A stretch of 64,000 nucleotides of DNA from Lysinibacillus xylanilyticus (GCF_001183605.1 NZ_LFXJ01000007.1:1-64000), one strand, 5' to 3'. Shown: positions 37,875 to 47,979, counted from the first letter of the stretch. Made by a program: numbers and translations. The notes: generated from the sequence alone by a model not told the origin.

Positions 37875-40268
37875 ATGACTAGTATTGAATGGTATAACAC
37901 GGCAAATGTAGACGAACAGAAATTAGGAATGAAAAAAAGGCAATTGTTAATAGGCTCTTTATTTTTTTTAACATCCTTCTTTTTAGCTCAGTCTGTTGTA
38001 TTTGAAGCAGCCGTACCTTTCTCAGTTCCTTTTTGGGCAATTATTCGAACGAAGTATAAGGAATATGCCAAATATGTCTTGTTCGGTGGTTTGATAGGAT
38101 GTGTTTTCCTTGGTCTTGGACAAGTCTTCATTTTAGCATTGCAGATCGTCATGTATGAATGTATTATGCGCTTCCGTTATTGGCAGCTGCCACAAAGTAT
38201 AGTGGTATCTTTAGCGGTACTGCTTGTGCAGATAATGTGGCAGGGAGTTATGTATCAAGGTTTACCTCCGGTGCTTGTGCAATTTTATGTAGGCTGTGAA
38301 GCGGCTTTAGCCCTTATTATGACGCTTTTTATGCAAGTGTTGTTTGTCAATTCTCATGAATGGTTTACGAGTCATTGGACTTATGAGAAGTTAGGCTCTG
38401 GGTTAGTTGTATTTGCTGCTATGCTTACAGGAATGCAAGCGATTGTCATTAGTTATTTTTCACTCCCCATTTTTTTGTTGCAGCTATTCATTTGCTTCGG
38501 TGCGTTAGTAGGAAGTGTACCATTAGCGACGGTTATCGGAGCTGTGCTCGGGACTCTTATTGGTGTAGCAAAACTTTCATTTACGGGTATGCTGTCCGTA
38601 GCCACCTTAACGGGATTGTGTGCCGGGATGGGGGCTCGTGTTGGAAGATTTGGTGTAGCAATTGGTAGTATTTTGCCAAGTGTGTTTTTTTTATTTTACG
38701 ATGCAACATTGCCGTTAGATAGCGTTTATTTTACATCGATTGCTGTAGGGAGTATCGTTTTTCTAACTATCCCGAATAAATATTCCGAAAAGGTACGGGA
38801 CAAGCTGTTTCCACAGCGTGAGGAGATCTTACTCGCCCGTCAAAATTGGTTAACAGAGCATGTTACGTTTAAATTAGAGCATTTTCAGCATTTTGTACAA
38901 TTTATGAAGGAACTTGTGTTTGAGCGTTTTATGACAGCCCCGATAGAAGAGGCGAAAGAAGTGTCACCGATGAATACATGTTTGAGCTGTTTCCGCTATG
39001 ATCGCTGTTGGGGAGCGCAAAATAACGGAATGGACAAGCTCATGACAGACTGGTTTCACATGAAAGGAGTTGGAAAAGATTCTGGTATTCATCGTGTCGA
39101 AGAACAAATACGCTATAAATGTGTGAAATCAACGAAAATTTTCGAAGAATTGGAAACAGAGCTGTACAGAGAGCGCATTAATGGCCAGTATTTTCATGGT
39201 AAGAAAATGATTGCGCTTCAGCTACGTGATATGAGCAATCATCTAAATCAGTTAATAGCGGAGATGAAAGAAGAGACTATTTCATTCGTTAGTGTGGAGA
39301 AGGACATTACTCAACGATTAAAAGAAGCTCATATCGAATGCTTTCAACTAGATGTGCTTAGTAATAAGCCTGGAGCACGAAAAATTGTCTGTGCTTTAGC
39401 ACCAGCACGAGTCAATTGGGAGGAAGACACAACATTAGCTGAACGGATGATATTGCCGATTTTATATGATATTTTTGAAGAACCGTTTGAAATTGAAAAA
39501 GTAGTAGCAAGTGATAAACCATTTCGTCACATTCAAGTAAGCTTTAGATCAGCTATTAGCTTTGAAGTAGAGTATGATATATATAGCATGTCTAAAGATG
39601 CGACGTTATATTCCGGTGATTCCCATGCGTTATTCCAATTACATCCAGGACTATTTGCAATTTTATTGTCAGATGGTATGGGTCAGAGTAAAGAAGCACA
39701 GCATGAGAGTAGAAAGTTAATACATTTAATGCGAGAATGTTTAAATTACAATATGAACCCAGAGACTGCGATGCACACGTTGCATTATGTCATGTCCTTG
39801 AAGCAACAAGATGATATGTATGCAACGCTTGATTTTGCACTTGTCGATTTACAACACGGTGATTTATGGTCGTGGAAGGCTGGGGGAATGTCTACGTACA
39901 TTTTACGTGGGAAAGAGGTACTGAGGGTTGAAAGTAATGCAGCGCCTGTAGGTTTTTTATCCATTTCAGCAGTCGAGGCTGAAAAAAGAAAGCTTAAAGC
40001 GGGCGATGTAATTTTGATGCACTCTGATGGATTATTTTCAAGTGTTGATGATTGGGACGAGCAAGAAGAGGTATTTTTAGCGTATGCGCAGCAAGTTGCA
40101 GGCACTACTAAAACCATCCAGGAAAAACTGACAACGATTATGCAATCTTTCCAATCTTACTATGACATTGAAGACGATTGCACTGTATTGATGCTAGAGG
40201 TTACACATGTTGTACCTACATGGGCTGTGTTTAGGCCGGTTCAACACTCTATGAGCAATTCATCATAA
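37875..40268 (+). CDS. spoIIE: Stage II sporulation protein E (SpoIIE phosphatase)
   Basis: SpoIIE dephosphorylates SpoIIAA to switch on sigma-F in the forespore and takes part in polar septation. The 797-residue product has about ten membrane segments (roughly 25-300), a central regulatory region with a Cys-rich stretch (CLSCFRYDRCWG, near 370), and the PP2C phosphatase domain (about 570-785; LLSDGMGQSKEAQHES carries a metal-binding Asp, also HSDGLFSSVDD and DDCTVLML). ATG at 37875 follows GGAAAGGGG. Promoter elements lie just upstream. yabS and yabT, which follow spoIIE in B. subtilis, are missing. Confidence 0.97.
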   Translation: MTSIEWYNTANVDEQKLGMKKRQLLIGSLFFLTSFFLAQSVVFEAAVPFSVPFWAIIRTKYKEYAKYVLFGGLIGCVFLGLGQVFILALQIVMYECIMRFRYWQLPQSIVVSLAVLLVQIMWQGVMYQGLPPVLVQFYVGCEAALALIMTLFMQVLFVNSHEWFTSHWTYEKLGSGLVVFAAMLTGMQAIVISYFSLPIFLLQLFICFGALVGSVPLATVIGAVLGTLIGVAKLSFTGMLSVATLTGLCAGMGARVGRFGVAIGSILPSVFFLFYDATLPLDSVYFTSIAVGSIVFLTIPNKYSEKVRDKLFPQREEILLARQNWLTEHVTFKLEHFQHFVQFMKELVFERFMTAPIEEAKEVSPMNTCLSCFRYDRCWGAQNNGMDKLMTDWFHMKGVGKDSGIHRVEEQIRYKCVKSTKIFEELETELYRERINGQYFHGKKMIALQLRDMSNHLNQLIAEMKEETISFVSVEKDITQRLKEAHIECFQLDVLSNKPGARKIVCALAPARVNWEEDTTLAERMILPILYDIFEEPFEIEKVVASDKPFRHIQVSFRSAISFEVEYDIYSMSKDATLYSGDSHALFQLHPGLFAILLSDGMGQSKEAQHESRKLIHLMRECLNYNMNPETAMHTLHYVMSLKQQDDMYATLDFALVDLQHGDLWSWKAGGMSTYILRGKEVLRVESNAAPVGFLSISAVEAEKRKLKAGDVILMHSDGLFSSVDDWDEQEEVFLAYAQQVAGTTKTIQEKLTTIMQSFQSYYDIEDDCTVLMLEVTHVVPTWAVFRPVQHSMSNSS

Positions 40269-40296
40269 AAAAGAACGAAAAGGGGAGGAGAAGCGT

Positions 40297-41703
40297 TTGT
40301 CACTTGAATTAAAGGTCAAAAAATTTATCGAAGAAGAGCAATTATTACAGCAAGACGACCATCTTCTCATCGCCGTTTCGGGTGGAGTGGATTCAATGGC
40401 TTTGCTCCATTATTTTGTCAAAACAAAAGAGCAGTGGGGAATTACGGTAGAAGCCGTACATGTTGATCATATGTTAAGGGGTGAAGCATCTGCTGAGGAC
40501 AGAGCTTTTGTCCAGAAATATTGTGATGAGTATGGTGTATACTTATATGCAAAGGCAATTCCAATACCAGAGATTATGGCTTTAGAAAATGGGAATACAC
40601 AGCTTATATGTCGTAGAGAGCGGTATCAATACTTTAAAGAAATCATGGAACAAACAGATGCTAGAAAGCTTGTAACTGCACATCATGCGGACGACCAACT
40701 GGAGTCAGTATTAATGGCCTTGACAAAAAATGCAACGATAAATGGTATGCAAGGTATACGTTCACAACGTATTTTTGAAGGAAAAACATTAATTCGTCCG
40801 TTTTTAACGGTTACAAAGTCCGAAATAAGGGAATATTTACTTAAGCAAGGTATTGATTATAGGGAAGACGCTAGCAATGCTAAGGACACTTATGTACGCA
40901 ATCGTTTTAGACATCATGTGGTGCCTTTGTTGGAGGCAGAAAACCCACGAGTAACAGAGCAGGTAACCCATTTTACTAAACAATTGCAAGAAGACGATGC
41001 CTATTTAATGACATTAGCGAAGGATGTATTTTCTAGAACAGTAAAAAGAATTGACGGAAATACATATAGCATGGAAATTAAGGCTCTTCAATTGGTACCA
41101 CTTGCTTTACAAAGGAGGCTCATTTTAATACTATTAAACTATCTTTACAAAGATTCAAATACGATACAAAGTTATGCTTTATTGACTTCAATTTCAAAGC
41201 TTTGTGATACGACAGCTGGGTATGCTGAAGTTCACTTGCCAGAAGATTTTATAGCAGTTCGCCGTTACGGAAAATTAACGATTCAGAAGGAAGAGCTATT
41301 TGAAGGTCAAGCTTCTTTTGAGAATAAGATTATTTCGACTGCTAATGGGTGGACAACGCTGACAAATGGTGAACGTTTATGCGTAGTCGAATTGCCAGAT
41401 TTATCGTCTGAAATGCTGACGGATACTGCACAACTTTTTTATTTTAACGCTAGCAAACTCCAACTTCCACTCTATGTTAGAGCGCGTAAGGAAGGGGACA
41501 GAATGCTGTTAAAAGGAATGGATCAGCCAAAACGCTTATCTCGCCTTTTTATAGATGAAAAGATTCCTTTAAATGAGCGGAATAGCTGGCCGTTACTGAT
41601 TTCTCAATCTGATGAGGTCGTAGCGGTAATTGGTGTGCGTATGGGGATGTTTTTTTCAACCTCTCCGCAACCAAACGATGATACAGTGCTCATCGTAGAC
41701 TAA
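40297..41703 (+). CDS. tilS: tRNA(Ile)-lysidine synthase
   Basis: TilS converts C34 of tRNA-Ile2 to lysidine so that AUA is read as Ile; it is essential. The 468-residue N-type ATP pyrophosphatase has the PP-loop VSGGVDSMALLH (about 28-39), TAHHADDQLESVLM (about 127-140) and the C-terminal TilS domain (RKEGDRMLLKGMDQPKRLS + RLFIDEKIP). The start is TTG after GGGGAGGAG. It lies 28 bp after spoIIE and 64 bp before hprT. Confidence 0.95.
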   Translation: MSLELKVKKFIEEEQLLQQDDHLLIAVSGGVDSMALLHYFVKTKEQWGITVEAVHVDHMLRGEASAEDRAFVQKYCDEYGVYLYAKAIPIPEIMALENGNTQLICRRERYQYFKEIMEQTDARKLVTAHHADDQLESVLMALTKNATINGMQGIRSQRIFEGKTLIRPFLTVTKSEIREYLLKQGIDYREDASNAKDTYVRNRFRHHVVPLLEAENPRVTEQVTHFTKQLQEDDAYLMTLAKDVFSRTVKRIDGNTYSMEIKALQLVPLALQRRLILILLNYLYKDSNTIQSYALLTSISKLCDTTAGYAEVHLPEDFIAVRRYGKLTIQKEELFEGQASFENKIISTANGWTTLTNGERLCVVELPDLSSEMLTDTAQLFYFNASKLQLPLYVRARKEGDRMLLKGMDQPKRLSRLFIDEKIPLNERNSWPLLISQSDEVVAVIGVRMGMFFSTSPQPNDDTVLIVD

Positions 41704-41767
41704 GGTCTTTGTAAAATTTCACCGCAAATGGTAGGACATTTTTTTATACACTCAAGGAGGAATCGAC

Positions 41768-42310
41768 ATGTTACAAAAAGACATCGAAAAAGTAATGATT
41801 ACAGAAGAACAATTACAAGAAAGAATCGCTGATTTAGGGGCACAATTGACAGAGGAATACAAAGATTCATTCCCACTAGCAGTTGGTGTTTTAAAAGGGG
41901 CAATGCCTTTTATGACAGACTTAATGAAACGTTTCGATTCTTTCATTGAGCTAGATTTTATGGATGTTTCTAGCTACGGCAATGCTACAGTTTCATCAGG
42001 AGAAGTTAAAATTCTAAAGGATTTAAATACAAGCGTTGAGGGACGTGACGTATTAATCATCGAGGATATTATCGATAGCGGCCTAACGTTAAGCTATTTA
42101 GTAGACTTATTTAAATACCGCAAAGCAAAATCCATCAAAATTGTTACATTGTTAGATAAACCATCTGGTCGTAAAGTAAACTTAGATGCTGATTATGTTG
42201 GTTTTGAAGTGCCGGACGGTTTTGTTGTAGGGTATGGTTTAGACTACGCTGAAAAATACCGTAATTTACCGTATATCGGTATTTTAAAGCCAGAAGTTTA
42301 TTCTTTCTAA
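41768..42310 (+). CDS. hprT: Hypoxanthine phosphoribosyltransferase
   Basis: This purine salvage enzyme forms IMP/GMP from hypoxanthine/guanine and PRPP. The 180-residue product has the PRPP motif [17 protein letters not shown] (about 96-112), [15 protein letters not shown] (about 67-81, flexible loop) and DKPSGRK (about 128-134). CAAGGAGG precedes the ATG. In B. subtilis TilS and HprT act together on ftsH expression, and the order tilS-hprT-ftsH is kept here. Confidence 0.96.
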   Translation: MLQKDIEKVMITEEQLQERIADLGAQLTEEYKDSFPLAVGVLKGAMPFMTDLMKRFDSFIELDFMDVSSYGNATVSSGEVKILKDLNTSVEGRDVLIIEDIIDSGLTLSYLVDLFKYRKAKSIKIVTLLDKPSGRKVNLDADYVGFEVPDGFVVGYGLDYAEKYRNLPYIGILKPEVYSF

Positions 42311-42436
42311 CAGGTAAGAAGTTAACGGAAGAATACCAGCTATGAGAAGTAAGAGCATCTAGCGAAACATGATTCAAGATCTAGGTACTTTGTTAGATAC
42401 AGATACGCTGGAACATACTTGTATAAATATTTTCGA

Positions 42437-42447
42437 TTTCGACAAAA
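42437..42447 (-). promoter_or_regulatory. Perfect Spo0A box upstream of ftsH
   Basis: On the minus strand TTTTGTCGAAA, an exact match to the 0A-box consensus, about 105-115 bases before the ftsH start. Function is not shown by sequence alone. Confidence 0.5.
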
Positions 42448-42551
42448 TTTGGACGAAACTTTTTTTATGTAGGGCTTTTCGTTGTATGATGAAATCATGA
42501 TATGTTAAGATTTTACTTATAATTTTTCTGTTTGTAATGAGGAGGCTGGAG

Positions 42552-44576
42552 ATGAATCGAATATTTCGATATACCATATTCTATTTACTGATTTTCTTAG
42601 TGATTATCGGTATTTTTGGTACTTTCAATGGTGGAAATGCACCAACGAAAGAGTTAACTTATAATGAGTTTCAAGAAGCTCTAGATAAGAATCAAATAAC
42701 AAGTGCTACAATTCAACCTGATAAATCAGTATACACCGTTGAAGGTACATTGAAGGGGTATGAAAAAGGGGAAAGCTTTACTGCAAACATCCCTACCAAT
42801 AACCCAGATTTAATGGCCCGCATCGATGAGGCTGCTAAGGATAAGAATAGTAATATTAAATATTTAACAGCGCCAGAAACAAGTGGATGGATTCAGTTCT
42901 TTACAGGGATTATTCCTTTCATCATTATCATTTTCTTATTCTTCTTCCTAATGAGTCAATCTCAAGGTGGCGGTAATAAAGTGATGAGCTTTGGTAAAAG
43001 TAAAGCTAAACTTTATGATGATCAGAAGAAAAAAGTTCGTTTTACAGATGTAGCGGGTGCTGATGAAGAGAAAGCGGAGCTTGTAGAAGTTGTTGACTTT
43101 TTAAAAGACCACCGCAAATTCACTGAAATCGGGGCACGTATTCCGAAAGGTATCTTACTTGTAGGTCCTCCAGGTACAGGTAAAACATTACTTGCACGAG
43201 CAGTAGCGGGTGAGGCAGGCGTACCATTCTTCTCGATTTCAGGTTCTGACTTCGTAGAAATGTTCGTCGGTGTCGGTGCATCACGTGTTCGTGACTTATT
43301 TGAAAATGCAAAGAAAAACGCACCATGTATCATCTTTATCGATGAGATTGATGCAGTAGGTCGTCAACGTGGCGCAGGTCTTGGTGGTGGTCATGACGAG
43401 CGTGAACAAACGTTGAACCAATTGTTAGTTGAAATGGATGGTTTCGGAGCAAACGAAGGTATTATTATTATCGCTGCAACAAACCGCCCAGATATTTTAG
43501 ATAAAGCGTTATTACGACCTGGTCGTTTTGACCGTCAAATTACAGTAGGACACCCTGATGTAAAAGGTCGTGAAGCGATTCTAAAAGTACATGCGCGTAA
43601 CAAGCCTTTATCGGATACAGTGGATTTAGCAGCTGTTGCACAACGTACACCTGGATTCTCAGGTGCCGACTTAGAGAACTTGTTAAATGAAGCTGCACTT
43701 GTAGCTGCTCGTAAAAGTAAACGTACGATTAATATGGCAGATATCGATGAGGCATCTGACCGAGTAATTGCAGGTCCAGCAAAAGCTAGCCGCGTTTACT
43801 CAGCGAAAGAAAAGAAACTTGTAGCCTTCCATGAGGCCGGCCACGTAGTCGTTGGTTTAGAGCTAGATGAAGCGGATACAGTACACAAAGTAACAATCGT
43901 TCCTCGTGGTCAAGCTGGAGGTTACGCGATTATGTTACCGAAGGAAGAACGTTTCTTCACAACAAAACAAGAACTATTAGACCGTATTGCTGGACTTCTT
44001 GGTGGTCGTGTAGCAGAGGAAATCGTACTTGGCGAAGTATCTACTGGGGCACATAACGACTTCCAAAAGGTAACAAGTATTGCACGTGCCATGGTCACTG
44101 AATATGGTATGAGTGAAAATCTTGGTGCAATGCAGTTTGGTTCAAGTCAGGGTGGGAATGTATTCCTTGGTCGTGACTTTAATTCAGATCAAAACTACTC
44201 TGATTCAATCGCTTATGAAATTGATAAGGAAATGCAAAAAATTATTGATTCACAATATGAGCGTACTAAACGAATCCTAACTGAAAAACGCCATTTACTT
44301 GATTTAATTGCAAGCACATTAATGCAAAAAGAAACATTGAATGCGCAAGAAATCGAGCACTTACGTGATCACGGTGTCTTACCGGAACCTGAGGTAGAAC
44401 CGGTTGTGGAAAAAGCTCCTAAAGCTGAAGCTCAACCAATATTGGATGTAGTTGGTGAACAGGCTGTTCAAAAAGAATTGCTTAGCAATGAGCCAGATCC
44501 AACAACAGCTGATTTACCTAAAGAAGGTAGAGAGTCGATTGATACACCAAAAGGTATCGATGAAAAGCGTGACTAA
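42552..44576 (+). CDS. ftsH: ATP-dependent membrane zinc protease FtsH
   Basis: The 674-residue AAA+ protease degrades misfolded membrane proteins and regulators. It has membrane segments at about 7-25 and 113-132 with an extracytoplasmic loop between. Walker A is [11 protein letters not shown] (about 204-214) and Walker B IIFIDEID (about 259-266). The zinc-binding HEAGH (about 427-431) is present. The C-terminal tail is acidic and Pro/Glu-rich. ATG at 42552 follows GGAGGCTGGAG; the ATG at 42537 lies before the ribosome-binding site. Two terminators follow. Confidence 0.97.
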   Translation: MNRIFRYTIFYLLIFLVIIGIFGTFNGGNAPTKELTYNEFQEALDKNQITSATIQPDKSVYTVEGTLKGYEKGESFTANIPTNNPDLMARIDEAAKDKNSNIKYLTAPETSGWIQFFTGIIPFIIIIFLFFFLMSQSQGGGNKVMSFGKSKAKLYDDQKKKVRFTDVAGADEEKAELVEVVDFLKDHRKFTEIGARIPKGILLVGPPGTGKTLLARAVAGEAGVPFFSISGSDFVEMFVGVGASRVRDLFENAKKNAPCIIFIDEIDAVGRQRGAGLGGGHDEREQTLNQLLVEMDGFGANEGIIIIAATNRPDILDKALLRPGRFDRQITVGHPDVKGREAILKVHARNKPLSDTVDLAAVAQRTPGFSGADLENLLNEAALVAARKSKRTINMADIDEASDRVIAGPAKASRVYSAKEKKLVAFHEAGHVVVGLELDEADTVHKVTIVPRGQAGGYAIMLPKEERFFTTKQELLDRIAGLLGGRVAEEIVLGEVSTGAHNDFQKVTSIARAMVTEYGMSENLGAMQFGSSQGGNVFLGRDFNSDQNYSDSIAYEIDKEMQKIIDSQYERTKRILTEKRHLLDLIASTLMQKETLNAQEIEHLRDHGVLPEPEVEPVVEKAPKAEAQPILDVVGEQAVQKELLSNEPDPTTADLPKEGRESIDTPKGIDEKRD

Positions 44577-44577
44577 T

Positions 44578-44622
44578 ATAGGAAAGACTGTTTACGATTT
44601 TTGTAAGCAGTCTTTTTCTTTG
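44578..44622 (+). terminator. Terminator after ftsH
   Basis: AAAGACTGTTTAC pairs with GTAAGCAGTCTTT, followed by TTCTTT. Confidence 0.9.
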
Positions 44623-44647
44623 CCTTTTTTCGGTAATAGATATTACG

Positions 44648-44690
44648 ATAGAACCTATATGACGCAGCTGCGTATATAGGTTCTTTTAGG
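44648..44690 (+). terminator. Second hairpin terminator after ftsH
   Basis: AGAACCTATAT pairs with ATATAGGTTCT, followed by TTT. It lies directly before the aldo/keto reductase leader, so it could also act as a leader attenuator. Confidence 0.75.
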
Positions 44691-44716
44691 ACCAAAATAG
44701 ATAGGAGTGTTGAAAA

Positions 44717-45550
44717 GTGGGAAATGTAACATTGAATAATGGTTTAGAGATGCCGATAATCGGCTATGGCGTTTTTCGAGTACCTGAAGGGGATGACTTG
44801 GCTGAAGCGGTAAAAACAGCTATTGCAAAAGGTTACCGTAGTATTGATACAGCCCAAGTATATCGCAATGAAGAAAGTGTTGGGCGAGGAATTCGTGCGG
44901 CGATTGACGAGGGCTTAGTAACACGTGAAGAACTATTCGTAACATCAAAGGTTTGGAATGATGGACTTTCCTATGAAGAAACACTTGCAGCTTATGATAG
45001 TAGTTTAGAGAAATTAGGATTAGATTATTTAGATTTATACTTAGTTCACTGGCCGGGTATAGATACAAATTATATTAATGTTTATAAAGCGCTTGAAAAA
45101 ATCTATCAAGATGGACGTGTACGCTCAATTGGTGTTAGTAATTTCCATGTTCACCATTTAGAAAATTTATTAAAGGAAGCATCAGTTGTTCCTGTTATTA
45201 ATCAAATTGAATTCCATCCGCACTTAACTCAAGAGGAAGTACGTGCCTATTGTAAGGAAAAAGGAATACAGGTAGAAGCATGGTCACCACTAATGAATGG
45301 TTCTTTGTTGGAAGAAACTTTGATTCAGCAGCTAGCTTCTAAATATGGCAAAACACCAGCACAAATCGTGTTACGCTATGATGTGCAACATGGTGTAGTC
45401 ACTATTCCAAAAACAATGACTCCTGCACGTATGACGGAAAATCTAACGGTCTTTGACTTTGCATTAACAGAGGAAGAAATGGCTCAGTTAGATACACTAA
45501 ATGATGGACTACGTTGCGGACCAGACCCAGAAAAATTTAATTTTAAATAA
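44717..45550 (+). CDS. Aldo/keto reductase (YtbE/YvgN type)
   Basis: The 277-residue NADPH-dependent TIM-barrel reductase has the catalytic tetrad visible: Asp and Tyr in SIDTAQVYRNEESVG (about 43-57), Lys in VTSKVWND (about 76-83), and His in LVHWPG (about 108-113). IPKTMTPARMTENLTVFDF forms the cofactor phosphate-binding loop near 235. The substrate is unknown; relatives reduce methylglyoxal and similar aldehydes. The start is GTG at 44717 with AGGAGTG upstream. It is not at this place in B. subtilis. Its last codons plus terminator are duplicated at 46095. Confidence 0.9.
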   Translation: MGNVTLNNGLEMPIIGYGVFRVPEGDDLAEAVKTAIAKGYRSIDTAQVYRNEESVGRGIRAAIDEGLVTREELFVTSKVWNDGLSYEETLAAYDSSLEKLGLDYLDLYLVHWPGIDTNYINVYKALEKIYQDGRVRSIGVSNFHVHHLENLLKEASVVPVINQIEFHPHLTQEEVRAYCKEKGIQVEAWSPLMNGSLLEETLIQQLASKYGKTPAQIVLRYDVQHGVVTIPKTMTPARMTENLTVFDFALTEEEMAQLDTLNDGLRCGPDPEKFNFK

Positions 45551-45555
45551 TATGA

Positions 45556-45589
45556 AAGGAGCTACCTAATATGAGGGTAGCTCCTTTAG
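45556..45589 (+). terminator. Terminator after the aldo/keto reductase
   Basis: GGAGCTACC pairs perfectly with GGTAGCTCC, followed by TTTAG. It is the first of two nearly identical copies (see 46111-46146). Confidence 0.85.
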
Positions 45590-45613
45590 TACGGTTCTTC
45601 GGCAAAATGATGG

Positions 45614-45816
45614 GTTGATTTCCGTTCCGACTGGGCGCTTTGCCGCTGACGCTTCGCTTTCGCGCAGAGCAGAGCTTCCTGGGGGCGTCCGATGAGCCGC
45701 TTGGGGCAGCAGCAGGATGTTGGTCACGAAGGCGTTATCACAGGACGTGATGGTTTTAGCCTTCGTTCCTCTATTGCTGATCCCCAAGGAGTCGCCCAGT
45801 CTCCACTCCAATCAAC
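45614..45816 (-). repeat. Family B mosaic repeat, complete copy in reverse orientation (B4)
   Basis: On the minus strand it starts GTTGATTGGAGTGGAGACTG, then GGCGACTCCTTGGGGATCAG, CAATAGAGGAAC, and the core (45775-45710: perfect outer stem ACGAAGGC/GCCTTCGT, inner ATCAC-GTCCT-GTGAT, then CCAACATCCTGCTGCCCC). GCTCATCGGACGCCCCCAGG, a C module, and CGGAACGGAAATCAAC follow. A frame at 45566-45811 is not a gene. Confidence 0.85.
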
Positions 45817-45890
45817 CAATGCGCAAAGATGTATTTTCTGGTAGGGCATAGTTTATAGTTATAAAACGAAACTACAGCAATATTGTTTAT

Positions 45891-45920
45891 CTGTGTGCGA
45901 AAGCGAAGCGTTAGCAATAA
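45891..45920 (+). repeat. Isolated module C copy
   Basis: CTGTGTGCGAAAGCGAAGCG followed by TTAGCAATAA. The unit is the same as those at 24027-24112. Confidence 0.65.
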
Positions 45921-46003
45921 CAGTTGTACGATTACTTCACTGTTATAAGTCGCAATATTACTCACTTTTGAATGAATTAAATTAATAAAAGTTCTACGCT
46001 ATC

Positions 46004-46071
46004 GTTGTTTGGAGTGGAAGGCTACTCGACTCCCGCCCACAGGAAAACGAGTAGCCTGGAACGGAAATCAC
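46004..46071 (+). repeat. Short palindromic family B form (B5)
   Basis: GTTGTTTGGAGTGGAAGGC and CTGGAACGGAAATCA are family B ends. Between them the arms GGCTACTCG / CGAGTAGCC enclose ACTCCCGCCCACAGGAAAA. The element is only 68 bp and is itself a long hairpin, possibly the minimal unit of the family. Confidence 0.75.
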
Positions 46072-46094
46072 CCCGCTTTTTAATATGAGATTTC

Positions 46095-46146
46095 AATTTT
46101 AAATAATATGAAAGGAGCTACCTAATATGAGGGTGGCTCCTTTTTA
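46095..46146 (+). repeat. Duplicate of the reductase gene end and terminator
   Basis: 46095-46143 repeats 45539-45587 with one base change in 49 (A to G in the terminator stem, which keeps a G-U pair). It includes the last two sense codons and stop of the aldo/keto reductase plus the GGAGCTACC hairpin. The second copy is followed by TTTTTAG and may also act as a terminator before coaX. Confidence 0.9.
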
Positions 46147-46308
46147 GAGTGAGCATGTATGCTATTTCATAGGAATAAAAATGTGGTATCATTTTCTAAA
46201 GTGTTTTAACTTTACTTTTTGTGAATGAGTATGCATTGTTTTAGTTGTATCAATCGCATAATGACAGGTACAATTATGATGAGGGGCAATAAATAGGAGG
46301 CATCAACT

Positions 46309-47076
46309 ATGATTTTAGTTTTAGATGCAGGAAATTCGAATATCGTATTAGGTGTCTATGATGAAAACGATCAATTGGCCTTCCATTGGCGTATGGTGAC
46401 AGACCTTCACAAAACAGAAGATGAGTACGCAATGCAAGTATTATCTTTCTTTAATCATGCAGGCATTTCATTTGAACAGGTTACAGGTATTATTATATCC
46501 TCTGTTGTACCACCAATAATGTTTTCTTTAGAAGCGATGTGTCAAAAGTATTTTTGTAAAAAACCGCTCGTTGTAGGACCAGGTGTGAAAACAGGATTGA
46601 ATATTAAATATGAAAACCCACGTGAAGTTGGCTCAGACCGCATAGTGAACGCTATTGCAGCTCTTGATGTTTATAAAGCACCACTGATTATTGTTGATTT
46701 TGGTACTGCCACAACATATTGTTACTTAAACGAAAAGGGCGATTATATGGGCGGTGCTATCGCTCCAGGTATTTCGATTTCAACGGAGGCGCTTTATACG
46801 CAGGCAGCAAGATTGCCACGTATTGAGATATTGCGCTCTACACATATTGTTGGAAAGACAACCGTATCTGCGATGCAGGCCGGGATATTTTATGGCTTCG
46901 TTGGACAAGTTGAAGGAATTGTTAATCGCATGAAAGCACAAAGTAAGGAAGAGCCTTTAGTAATTGCTACTGGAGGATTGGCAAATTTAATTGCTGGGGA
47001 GACGCAAGCTATTGATGTAGTCGATCCGTTTTTAACATTAAAAGGCTTATATAAGCTATATAAACGCAATCAATAA
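46309..47076 (+). CDS. coaX: Type III pantothenate kinase
   Basis: CoaX catalyses the first step of CoA synthesis. The 255-residue ASKHA-fold protein starts [17 protein letters not shown], with the phosphate-binding DxGNT/S motif. [20 protein letters not shown] + DRIVNA (about 97-122) and DFGTATTY (about 128-135) follow, as does GGAIAPG. Type III enzymes lack feedback inhibition by CoA. GGAGG precedes the ATG. hslO follows closely. The order coaX-hslO-prsA-like-cysK equals yacB-yacC-yacD-cysK of B. subtilis. Confidence 0.96.
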   Translation: MILVLDAGNSNIVLGVYDENDQLAFHWRMVTDLHKTEDEYAMQVLSFFNHAGISFEQVTGIIISSVVPPIMFSLEAMCQKYFCKKPLVVGPGVKTGLNIKYENPREVGSDRIVNAIAALDVYKAPLIIVDFGTATTYCYLNEKGDYMGGAIAPGISISTEALYTQAARLPRIEILRSTHIVGKTTVSAMQAGIFYGFVGQVEGIVNRMKAQSKEEPLVIATGGLANLIAGETQAIDVVDPFLTLKGLYKLYKRNQ

Positions 47077-47097
47077 GAAATGAGGGACATTTCATTT

Positions 47098-47979
47098 ATG
47101 AAAGACTATTTAGTACGAGGTTTAGGGTTCAACGGACAGGTTCGTGTTTTTGCAGCTTGTACAACAACTACTGTAGGAGAAGCGCAACGTCGTCATAATA
47201 CATGGCCTGTTGTGTCTGCAGCCCTTGGTCGTTCTATGACTGCTGCGGTGATGATGGGTGCCATGTTAAAAGGTGAGGAAAAAATCACTGTTAAAATTGA
47301 GGGGAACGGTCCAATCGGTCCAATCGTGATTGACAGTAATGCGCACGGTGAAGTACGTGGCTTTGTAACAAATCCTCACGTTCATTTCGATTTAAACGAG
47401 CACGGTAAGCTTGATGTTCGAGCAGGTGTTGGGACAGAGGGTTCATTAACAGTTGTAAAAGATCTTGGTTTGAGAGACATGTTCTCTGGACAAACACCAA
47501 TTGTATCAGGAGAAATTGCTGAGGACTTTACTTACTATTTCGCTACATCGGAGCAAGTGCCTTCATCAGTTGGATTAGGAGTTTTAGTAAATCCTGATAA
47601 TACAATTCTTGCAGCTGGTGGCTTTATCCTACAATTAATGCCAGGCTGTGAGGAAGAGACAATCAATGAAATTGAGCAGCATCTAGCTACTATAGAGCCT
47701 GTTTCAAAAATGATTGAAAAAGGTTTTACACCGGAGCAAATTCTAGAAGCTGTATTAGGAAAAGGCCATCTACAAATTTTAGATTCCATGCCGGTAGAAT
47801 TTAAATGTCAATGTTCAAAAGAGCGATTTGGTGCAGCGATTTTAGGGTTAGGGACACAGGAGATTCGAGAAATGATTGAAGAGGATAGCGAAGCAGAAGC
47901 ACAATGTCACTTCTGTTTAGAAACATACCACTTCTCAAAAGAAGAGTTAGAAGGATTCATCGATGAGCTCAACGCGTAA
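47098..47979 (+). CDS. hslO: Redox-regulated chaperone Hsp33
   Basis: Hsp33 is a holdase switched on by oxidation. The 293-residue product ends in the zinc switch C-x-C ([11 protein letters not shown], about 234-244) and C-x2-C ([12 protein letters not shown], about 266-277). ATG at 47098 gives the family start [14 protein letters not shown] at 47080 lacks a ribosome-binding site, while GAGGG (47082-47086) serves the later start at a rather long distance. It overlaps the next gene by 17 bp. Confidence 0.95.
   Translation: MKDYLVRGLGFNGQVRVFAACTTTTVGEAQRRHNTWPVVSAALGRSMTAAVMMGAMLKGEEKITVKIEGNGPIGPIVIDSNAHGEVRGFVTNPHVHFDLNEHGKLDVRAGVGTEGSLTVVKDLGLRDMFSGQTPIVSGEIAEDFTYYFATSEQVPSSVGLGVLVNPDNTILAAGGFILQLMPGCEEETINEIEQHLATIEPVSKMIEKGFTPEQILEAVLGKGHLQILDSMPVEFKCQCSKERFGAAILGLGTQEIREMIEEDSEAEAQCHFCLETYHFSKEELEGFIDELNA

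Noticed and set aside
45566-45965. Minus-strand open frames of 81 and 64 residues
   Set aside because: They cover repeat B4 and a C module; similar peptides arise from every family B copy.
47080-47097. Upstream ATG start for hslO
   Set aside because: There is no ribosome-binding site before it, and the added residues are absent from Hsp33 proteins.
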